The notes under the pieces: generated by a model
Databases searched by the model: none
Seen by the model: only the letters and a program-made list of their open reading frames with translations
Told to the model about the DNA's origin: nothing
Translations under genes and position numbers: made by a program
Origin: Lentisphaerota bacterium
GTDB lineage: Bacteria > Verrucomicrobiota > Lentisphaeria > Victivallales > GWF2-50-93
Assembly: GCA_025360875.1 (NCBI GenBank)
Contig: JANYBI010000770.1
Location: 1 to 12,004 of the forward strand
DNA length: 12,004 nt
Direction: 5' to 3'
Part shown: positions 1-4,759 of the stretch, piece by piece
Numbering within the stretch: position 1 is the stretch's first letter
Layout: every line of letters begins with the position of its first letter

Positions 1-19
1 GTCCGCAGTGTATATTCAC

Positions 20-58
20 GGACTGACAAGTAACTCAGAATACGGGACTCTCAAGTAA
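20..58. repeat. Imperfect 25-bp tandem repeat, two copies
   Basis: The pattern GGACTnnCAAGTAA occurs at 20-33 and again at 45-58, exactly 25 bases apart. The intervening bases are only partly conserved. A short inverted pair, GTCCG (1-5) and CGGAC (19-23), lies beside the first copy. The second copy ends three bases before the first usable start codon of the phosphate transporter. The array may continue to the left, outside the window. It could be the edge of a dispersed repeat or the remains of an insertion; nothing here shows which. Confidence 0.5.
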
Positions 59-60
59 TA

Positions 61-1017
61 GTGCTGGCGATAGCATTTGACTTCCTCAATGGATTTCACG
101 ACTCGGCAAACTCCATAGCGACGATTGTGGTGACAAAGACCCTTACTCCGGGACAAGCCGTACTGATGGCGGGATTTGCCAACTTCGTAGGTTATTTTAC
201 ATTCGGCATTGCGATCGCCAAGACAGTCGGCAAAGGAATAATAAACATTGAATACATAACCTTGGAGGTTGTACTTGCCGCTCTCGTCGGTGCAATAATA
301 TGGAATATCATAACATGGCTGCTCGGACTTCCCACCTCTAGCAGCCATGCACTTATTGGCGGACTCATAGGAAGCGCAGTTGCCTCAGCAGGTTTAAAAA
401 CCGTAATTGTAGGCGGAGTTGCAAAGATTGTCATATTCATATTCATGGCGCCATTGATCGGCATGCTTGCGGCATCTATTTTCACAGTAGCCATATTATG
501 GATATTCCGGAGGGCGACGCCAACAAAGGCAAATTCTATCTTCAAAAGGCTCCAGCTTCTGTCATCTTTCTGCTATAGCGTGGGACATGGCACAAATGAC
601 GCACAGAAAAGCATGGGCATCATTGCGTTGGCACTTTTCACAGGAGGTATGACAAAGTCTTTCCAGCTTGATGCCTGGGTGGTCATATCATGCTACGCTG
701 CAATATCGCTTGGCACCGTGATGGGAGGATGGCGGATAGTCAAGACAATGGGCACTAAGATCATAAAGATACGTCCCATGGAGGGATTTTCTGCAGAGAC
801 AGCCTCCGCCATAGTCCTGCTTGGAACAGCCCACTTCGGAATTCCTGTGAGCACGACACATGTCATCGCAGGTTCCATAATGGGCGTGGGAGCCGTTGAA
901 AAAGGTGCAGGGGTACGATGGATAACCGCCCGCAGGATTATATGGGCATGGTTTCTCACTATACCATTGACAGCACTATGTTCCGCCATCACATACTTTG
1001 TATTGATACTCTTCTAA
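61..1017 (+). CDS. PiT-family inorganic phosphate transporter, N-terminus apparently shortened
   Basis: This is an integral inner-membrane low-affinity phosphate transporter (PiT/PHO4 family) that takes up phosphate or metal-phosphate with protons or sodium. Both halves of the inverted duplication are visible. The first has NGFHDSANSIAT at residues 10-21 and PTSSSHALIGG at 91-101. The second has GHGTNDAQKSMG at 175-186 and PVSTTHVIAG at 262-271. About ten hydrophobic segments fill the 318 residues. The GTG at 61 is the first normal start codon after an in-frame stop at 31-33, and no ribosome-binding site precedes it. Family members usually have about ten more hydrophobic residues before the FDFLNGFHD region, so helix 1 looks truncated. 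The gene could start at a non-standard codon (GTA/ATA at 55-60) or be damaged at its 5' end. A DUF47/PhoU-like partner often lies upstream of such genes, but that side is outside the window. The family call is firm; the start and functionality are not. Confidence 0.88.
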   Translation: MLAIAFDFLNGFHDSANSIATIVVTKTLTPGQAVLMAGFANFVGYFTFGIAIAKTVGKGIINIEYITLEVVLAALVGAIIWNIITWLLGLPTSSSHALIGGLIGSAVASAGLKTVIVGGVAKIVIFIFMAPLIGMLAASIFTVAILWIFRRATPTKANSIFKRLQLLSSFCYSVGHGTNDAQKSMGIIALALFTGGMTKSFQLDAWVVISCYAAISLGTVMGGWRIVKTMGTKIIKIRPMEGFSAETASAIVLLGTAHFGIPVSTTHVIAGSIMGVGAVEKGAGVRWITARRIIWAWFLTIPLTALCSAITYFVLILF

Positions 1018-1156
1018 AACGTCAATTGATGCTCAAAAATAACAATGGCATCTTGTATTAGTCTCCATTATTATTGGGGATGATGGAACAAATTCAAATA
1101 CATGTTGTCCAATCCGGCAATACTTTAACTAACCAATAGCTTTATAAAGGGAATGA

Positions 1157-1717
1157 ATGAAAAAAAATCTCAAACTTGGCAACGTGTTTGCCAACATCAT
1201 TGTCGCCAGCCAGTGGCTGCAGGCTCCGCTTTATTTCGGACTGATCGTAGCACAGGGCATCTATGTCTACCAGTTTTGTGTCGAGCTCTACCATCTGATA
1301 TGCGGGCTTGGCGGATTCAAGGCCCAGGACATAATGCTCATGGTACTTGGGTTAATCGACGTGGTCATGATTTCCAACCTGCTGATAATGGTGATTATAG
1401 GAGGATACCATACCTTCGTCGCCAAAATCCATTTTAGCGAACAGAACCCTCCCGACTGGCTGGATCATGTGAACGCCAGCACCATGAAAGTGAAGCTCTC
1501 CATGGCCCTTATCGGAATCAGCTCGATACATCTGCTTAAATCTTTCATTGAGATCGAAAAACTCCAGAAGACCGACGTCTACGTGCAGATGGGAATACAC
1601 TTCCTGTTCATCATTTCCGCCATAGGGCTTGCCCATGTCGCCAAAATGACCGAGGGGAGCGTCAATGAATCCCGTTCTAATCGCAAGGCGACGGAGATAT
1701 CAAGCCAGGGAACTTGA
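1157..1717 (+). CDS. YqhA/UPF0114-family integral membrane protein
   Basis: This small inner-membrane protein of 186 residues belongs to the UPF0114 (YqhA, TIGR00645) family, whose biochemical role is not established. Family hallmarks are easy to see: SQWLQAPLYFGL near residues 18-29, a GLIDVVMISNLLIMVIIGGY segment around 65-84, and GISSIHLLKSF around 118-128. Each matches the corresponding E. coli YqhA segment from memory. Four hydrophobic segments are predicted, with a charged tail after the last. The protein is slightly longer than the E. coli homologue (about 164 residues), mostly at the tail. The ATG at 1157 follows AAAGGGA at 1146-1152 at a short spacing. An overlapping ATG at 1153 opens a different, non-family frame. 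It sits 139 bases after the phosphate transporter on the same strand, with no terminator-like hairpin between them, so co-transcription is possible but unproven. Confidence 0.88.
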   Translation: MKKNLKLGNVFANIIVASQWLQAPLYFGLIVAQGIYVYQFCVELYHLICGLGGFKAQDIMLMVLGLIDVVMISNLLIMVIIGGYHTFVAKIHFSEQNPPDWLDHVNASTMKVKLSMALIGISSIHLLKSFIEIEKLQKTDVYVQMGIHFLFIISAIGLAHVAKMTEGSVNESRSNRKATEISSQGT

Positions 1718-1754
1718 TGACAGGGGGCAGCTTGTTTAGATGTTCCTATTGAAT

Positions 1755-2669
1755 CTACTGCTTTCTCGCTGCCCTGACTGCCGATATTATCTCTATCAGG
1801 AGAAATAGGAAGATGACAAGCACAAAATACAGCGCGGCCGGATGCTTCATGAAAAGATTATGGATCTTGTCGCCGAAAAAACACATGGAGATCGCAAGCA
1901 TAAGGACCACTATGGAAATACCCCTCCAGTTGCCGGAACACCATGCATACATCTTCCTTTCTGAATCCGGTTTGACATATCTTGAATGCAGATGCATCCC
2001 TATCAGCCCCAGTACCACCGATGCGAAGGGGAAGATGTTCACATGGAAAACCTTGTTGTCCAGCTCCTCGCTACCGGCTAGCAGCATCTCTATTGCGACA
2101 AAAAGAATGATCAGGAGACCAAGCCACTGTATCTGGGGATATTTGTCCATCTTGCCGGCGATATAGTTTGACGCCACTGCCATAAGTATTATTGAAAAGA
2201 ACAGGCCTATGCCAAGGATCAGGATGTTCTCCCGGGCGGCACCGGCCACGGCAAGGACATTGTCCAGGCTCATGGACACGTCGGCCAGCACGATAAGCCA
2301 TATGGCCGCCGCGAGACTGCGGGCCGCCACTTCACCTGCTGCATCATGATCACCGTGCTTCTCCGAACGCAGTTCCTTGTAGAACTTCCATACTACATAT
2401 AGGAGAAGAAGTCCTCCGGCGAACTTGAGCCCGACAACCTTGAGGAGCATCACAGCGGTACAGGCGAAAATTATCCTCAGGACGGTAGCCAACAGGACAC
2501 CTATGGCTATCGCCTTTTTCCTTTCGGCTCCATGCAGCTGCTTGGTCGCAAGACCGATGACAATCGCATTGTCTCCGCTCATCACTATGTCGATAAGGAT
2601 GACATTGACCAGCGCAAAGAATCCGGCCGGCGTAAAAATTCCACTCACATGTGAAAGTAACTGATCCAT
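1755..2669 (-). CDS. TerC/YjbE-family membrane protein, putative metal (manganese) exporter
   Basis: This is an integral membrane protein of the TerC superfamily, closest in appearance to the YjbE branch. Studied members export manganese or help load metals onto exoenzymes. The two diagnostic acidic motifs are intact: DIVMSGDNAIVIGLA at residues 27-41 and ADVSMSLDNVLAVAGAA at about 129-145. Asp33/Asn34 and Asp136/Asn137 are the likely ion-coordinating pairs. A His/Asp-rich loop (KHGDHD, 104-109) joins the halves. Classical YjbE proteins are about 220-240 residues; this one is 304 and carries an extra C-terminal stretch with two more hydrophobic segments (about 250-270 and 280-300). The start at 2669 is preferred because a GGAG lies 9 bases upstream. 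An in-frame ATG at 2684 has no ribosome-binding site and its codon overlaps the GGAG. No yybP-ykoY manganese riboswitch was recognised upstream. The gene is divergent from the lipoprotein and convergent with the YqhA gene. Confidence 0.88.
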   Translation of the reverse strand: MDQLLSHVSGIFTPAGFFALVNVILIDIVMSGDNAIVIGLATKQLHGAERKKAIAIGVLLATVLRIIFACTAVMLLKVVGLKFAGGLLLLYVVWKFYKELRSEKHGDHDAAGEVAARSLAAAIWLIVLADVSMSLDNVLAVAGAARENILILGIGLFFSIILMAVASNYIAGKMDKYPQIQWLGLLIILFVAIEMLLAGSEELDNKVFHVNIFPFASVVLGLIGMHLHSRYVKPDSERKMYAWCSGNWRGISIVVLMLAISMCFFGDKIHNLFMKHPAALYFVLVIFLFLLIEIISAVRAARKQ

Positions 2670-2678
2670 CTGGCAAAA

Positions 2679-2682
2679 CTCC
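2679..2682 (-). promoter_or_regulatory. Ribosome-binding site that decides the TerC start
   Basis: On the minus strand, GGAG is followed by nine bases and then the ATG at 2669. The upstream in-frame ATG at 2684 overlaps this GGAG and has only a CTTTTATCCG stretch before it, so the downstream start is favoured. Confidence 0.6.
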
Positions 2683-2709
2683 ATCGGATAAAAGTTTATC
2701 AGCTATCTG

Positions 2710-2737
2710 AAAATAATTCCTAGTATCAAATTATCAA
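2710..2737 (-). promoter_or_regulatory. Candidate sigma70-type promoter for the TerC gene
   Basis: Reading the minus strand, TTGATA (2737-2732) and TATTTT (2715-2710) are separated by 16 bases. They match the consensus boxes at 5/6 and 4/6 positions. The predicted transcript would start near 2703, giving a leader of about 35 bases. That is too short for a large riboswitch. Confidence 0.4.
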
Positions 2738-2739
2738 GA

Positions 2740-2751
2740 TCCTGCGCAGGA
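2740..2751. promoter_or_regulatory. 12-bp perfect palindrome between divergent genes
   Basis: TCCTGCGCAGGA is a perfect palindrome and a GC-rich island in an otherwise AT-rich spacer. It lies immediately upstream of the candidate TerC -35 box and about 90 bases upstream of the lipoprotein start. It could be an operator serving one or both divergent genes. Chance cannot be excluded for a single 12-bp site. Confidence 0.4.
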
Positions 2752-2771
2752 ATGGATGAACTTCAACCATA

Positions 2772-2800
2772 TTGAATTACACCGGAAAATATGCTTTATT
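2772..2800 (+). promoter_or_regulatory. Weak candidate promoter for the lipoprotein gene
   Basis: TTGAAT (2772-2777) and TTTATT (2795-2800) are spaced by 17 bases, each matching consensus at 4/6 positions. The position, about 40 bases upstream of the start codon, is reasonable. The match is weak and offered only as a candidate. Confidence 0.28.
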
Positions 2801-2841
2801 AAGGATGATCCGAGGAACCTTTAACTTCGAAGGGGTGTAAC

Positions 2842-3246
2842 ATGAAAAGAATTTTTCCTGCACTTGCCGTTTCCTTTGTCCTGCTTCTCTTCTCATTGAC
2901 CTCCTGCCAGTCGAACAGCAGCGGTATCGAGGCGAACATCGGAAAGATTGTGACCGTCAGCGGGGATATGGTCAAAGGTCCTTCCGGCTACATGATCTTC
3001 AGGGGAGTTGATTTGGCTTCCGTCTACCTGATGCCCCTTCCCGGCGCCGACGGCAAAATCGTCGAATCAGACAAGTTCAAGGATTTCGTGATCAATAATG
3101 ATGGCAGGAAGATATCCGTTACCGGAAAACTTCTCTTCAAGAGGATTGAGCCGGTGAACAAGTTCCCCGAGGAGACGGAGAAGTCCCCGACCGACTATTA
3201 TATCATCTACTGGGATGCCAGGGACACGCAGATCGAAATCAAGTAG
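2842..3246 (+). CDS. Small predicted lipoprotein of unknown function
   Basis: This 134-residue protein starts with a textbook lipoprotein signal: KR at 2-3, a hydrophobic core at about 4-19, and a lipobox LTSC with the acylated cysteine at residue 22. Position +2 is Gln, so outer-membrane delivery is plausible if a Lol-type system operates. The mature part (about 112 residues) is polar and strand-rich. Its pattern, GKIVTVSGDMVKG followed later by GRKISVTGKLLFKR, resembles the alternating strands of a small OB-fold; this is a weak structural guess. GAAGGGG at 2829-2835 sits six bases before the ATG, a strong ribosome-binding site. The gene is divergent from the TerC-family gene, and its stop lies five bases from the stop of the next, convergent gene. 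I do not recognise the family. Confidence 0.82.
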   Translation: MKRIFPALAVSFVLLLFSLTSCQSNSSGIEANIGKIVTVSGDMVKGPSGYMIFRGVDLASVYLMPLPGADGKIVESDKFKDFVINNDGRKISVTGKLLFKRIEPVNKFPEETEKSPTDYYIIYWDARDTQIEIK

Positions 3247-3251
3247 CGCCA

Positions 3252-3560
3252 TTACAAATTGAACAGCTTCTGTCCGGGCTTCATCTGGGAAAGCATGTCG
3301 CTTTCGGTGAGGTCTTCCAGTTTCTGCAGCTTCCTGTTCGACCTGTTTGTCTCGTCCAAGTTCAAGGTGCGGTTGTTGCAGAATTTCTTGATGAATGTAA
3401 TCGCGCCAGCTTTAGCCTCCTCGAAACTCAGCCAGGAACTGTCCTCGTCCGACAGATGGATGATTATCGAATGCACGTATTCATTTCCGGAAATCTGCTT
3501 GTTTGTGCCCGGATGGTTCACATCCCTGGCCGTGAGGACATTAAACTTGTAGTGCGTCAT
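3252..3560 (-). CDS. Small cytoplasmic protein of unknown function
   Basis: This predicted soluble protein of 102 residues has no signal peptide and no membrane segment, and I recognise no family. The N-terminal half looks like alternating strands (HYKFNVLTARDV, EYVHSIIIHLSD) followed by a helix (SFEEAKAGAITFIKKFCNN). The C-terminal third is Lys/Asn/Glu-rich and probably helical. Coding is supported by an AAGGA ribosome-binding site (3574-3570 on the minus strand) nine bases before the ATG, and by ordinary amino-acid composition. The plus-strand reading of the same DNA gives a Ser/Phe-rich sequence with no ribosome-binding site. It ends only five bases from the lipoprotein stop with no intervening terminator, so the two convergent transcripts probably overlap. 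The upstream AraC gene has the same orientation but is separated by a repeat element. Confidence 0.68.
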   Translation of the reverse strand: MTHYKFNVLTARDVNHPGTNKQISGNEYVHSIIIHLSDEDSSWLSFEEAKAGAITFIKKFCNNRTLNLDETNRSNRKLQKLEDLTESDMLSQMKPGQKLFNL

Positions 3561-3575
3561 TGCTGGAATTCCTTA

Positions 3576-3720
3576 TCTAAAGAACCAATTTCAAAAGTAG
3601 TCAGAATTCAGGAGTCAGGATTCAGAATATATCCAGATCTTAGTTTGAATTTCATTCTGAATTCTGTCTTCTGACTACTGAATTCCTGCAAAACTGAGTT
3701 TTGCAATTACCTCTAAAGAA
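3576..3720. mobile_element. MITE-like palindromic repeat with 9-bp flanking direct repeats
   Basis: TCTAAAGAA occurs at 3576-3584 and again at 3712-3720, bracketing a 127-bp AT-rich segment with no gene. The segment has imperfect terminal inverted repeats: AATTTCAAAA at 3587-3596 against AATTGCAAAA on the opposite strand at the right end. Inside are longer arms: AGTAGTCAGAA (3596-3606) matches its complement at 3669-3679, and ATTCAGAAT (3620-3628) matches its complement at 3654-3662. A separate small hairpin, TGCAAAAC-TGA-GTTTTGCA, occupies 3687-3705. The interior words (GAATTCAGGAGTCAG, ATTCTGAATTC) resemble a degenerate, highly repeated element I recall from other environmental bacterial genomes; that memory is unverified. 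There is no transposase, so any mobility would depend on one elsewhere. Confidence 0.5.
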
Positions 3721-3756
3721 ATCATCTGGGAAAAAATAACTTCTTCAAATCAAAAA

Positions 3757-4629
3757 TCAAGATGAAATATGGGAACCCCTGTATTCCCGCGGGGACGTTC
3801 CCGTAATGCGTCGGAACTGGCGTGAAAAATAATTGCTGTCGCTGAAACCGCTCGCATATGCTGTTTCCGTGATGTTATGCCTGCCAGACTGAAGCAGCTT
3901 TTCCGCATGCCTTATGCGGAGCCGGATCAGATGTTCAAGCGGCGAGGTTTTGAATGTCTTCCTGAACATCCTGAGGAAATGACGTTCGGACATCGCCGCC
4001 CTGCGCGCCAGCTCATTTACCGTCGAATGTTTCACATAGTTCTGCTCCATCCACGCAATAGCCTCGCTGAAACGCATGAGTCCCGGCCGGGAATTTTCAG
4101 AATCGGACGAATATGTCCTGGACAGGAATACTATCAGTTCAAGCAGATGTGCCTGTGCCGTACAGTCGAAACCGCCGGCCCTCATCTCCATTTCAATCCT
4201 TATCCTCTGCACCTTTTCAAGCACTTCCTTGAGACGGGGGCTGTCGAGCCTGAGCAGGCTCCTGAACCCGCTGTCGGCCCTGCGAGCAGGTTCAAGCACG
4301 AAAAGAGCCTGGTATCCCGGCAGTTTCCTGAGCCTGTCAAAAGGGAAACTTACGAGTTCCGGCCTGAACATGACGTTGCAGACACGGAAATCTCCGGTGC
4401 TTTCCTGGAAACCGTGCTCCTGTCTCCCCTGAAGCACATATACGTCCCCGCTGCCTACCGGATAAGACCTTTCGTTGATCATATGGCTGGATCTTCCGCT
4501 CAGGATGATCACGATCTCGACATAGTCGTGGCTGTGCAACGGGAATCCGGTCGGGATATTATGGATGTTCACCTGGCAGAAATCGTCCTCCTGCGCAAAA
4601 TGGTCCCTTGCTGAAATCTTATGTGTCAT
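3757..4629 (-). CDS. AraC-family transcriptional regulator with N-terminal cupin
   Basis: This 290-residue DNA-binding regulator has the two-part layout of sugar-responsive AraC proteins (RhaS/RhaR, MelR type). Residues about 20-95 form a cupin-like ligand-binding barrel, with the HSHDYVEIV strand at 32-40 and GDVYVLQ at 61-67. Residues about 186-284 form the double helix-turn-helix domain. Its first recognition unit is at about 202-223 (STVNELARRAAMSERHFLRMF) and its second at about 252-273 (ITETAYASGFSDSNYFSRQF), closing with the GTSPREYR signature. It lies divergently 130 bases from the beta-mannosidase and is the obvious candidate to control it, probably as an activator responding to a mannoside; that is inferred from context. 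No ribosome-binding site precedes the ATG, and a strong promoter sits directly against it, suggesting a leaderless message. No internal start would keep the cupin intact. Confidence 0.92.
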   Translation of the reverse strand: MTHKISARDHFAQEDDFCQVNIHNIPTGFPLHSHDYVEIVIILSGRSSHMINERSYPVGSGDVYVLQGRQEHGFQESTGDFRVCNVMFRPELVSFPFDRLRKLPGYQALFVLEPARRADSGFRSLLRLDSPRLKEVLEKVQRIRIEMEMRAGGFDCTAQAHLLELIVFLSRTYSSDSENSRPGLMRFSEAIAWMEQNYVKHSTVNELARRAAMSERHFLRMFRKTFKTSPLEHLIRLRIRHAEKLLQSGRHNITETAYASGFSDSNYFSRQFRRITGTSPREYRGSHISS

Positions 4630-4635
4630 GGCGGT

Positions 4636-4664
4636 ATCGTACTAATATTTGTCTATTTTGTCAA
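4636..4664 (-). promoter_or_regulatory. Sigma70-type promoter of the AraC gene, implying leaderless mRNA
   Basis: On the minus strand a perfect TTGACA (4664-4659) is followed by 17 bases and then TACGAT (4641-4636). Only six bases separate TACGAT from the ATG at 4629. Transcription would therefore begin at or within a few bases of the start codon. The lack of any Shine-Dalgarno sequence fits this. Confidence 0.55.
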
Positions 4665-4719
4665 GGTTTTCAGCCTTTTCTTACAGTAACTTGGCTTAAT
4701 TTGAATGACAGTATCAGGC

Positions 4720-4745
4720 TGATTTTTTCAATATTGAAAAAATCA
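4720..4745. promoter_or_regulatory. 26-bp perfect palindrome at the beta-mannosidase leader
   Basis: The half-site TGATTTTTTCAAT (4720-4732) is followed directly by its exact complement (4733-4745), a perfect 26-bp dyad. It ends three bases before the AGGAGG ribosome-binding site (4749-4754) of the beta-mannosidase. As DNA it could be a repressor or activator operator; as RNA it could fold into a hairpin next to the ribosome-binding site. AraC proteins usually prefer direct repeats, so a different regulator or an RNA role is possible. Confidence 0.6.
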
Positions 4746-4759
4746 AACAGGAGGAATAC

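Noticed and set aside
1018..1156. Possible small RNA or tRNA between the phosphate transporter and YqhA genes
   Set aside because: No cloverleaf, strong hairpin or terminator could be seen in these 139 bases; only ordinary AT-rich spacer.
1153..1437. Alternative frame beginning at the ATG four bases before the YqhA start
   Set aside because: It shares the same ribosome-binding site, but the encoded sequence has no family similarity, whereas the frame from 1157 matches UPF0114 throughout.
1718..1780. Possible terminator between the YqhA and TerC genes (CAGGGGGCAGC and GCTGCCCTG)
   Set aside because: The arms are nearly 40 bases apart, one arm lies inside the TerC coding region, and no T run follows, so it is not a credible intrinsic terminator.
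2685..2841. Manganese-sensing yybP-ykoY riboswitch upstream of the TerC gene
   Set aside because: The characteristic GGGGAGUA-type core and paired helices were not found, and the predicted leader is only about 35 bases.
3687..3705. Hairpin TGCAAAAC-TGA-GTTTTGCA as an intrinsic terminator for the AraC gene
   Set aside because: The stem is AT-rich and is not followed by a T tract in the minus-strand direction; it fits better as part of the repeat element.
3877..4614. Long open frame on the plus strand opposite the AraC gene (245 codons)
   Set aside because: It is a shadow of the AraC coding strand, has no family features or suitable ribosome-binding site, and the minus-strand protein has both helix-turn-helix motifs and the cupin.
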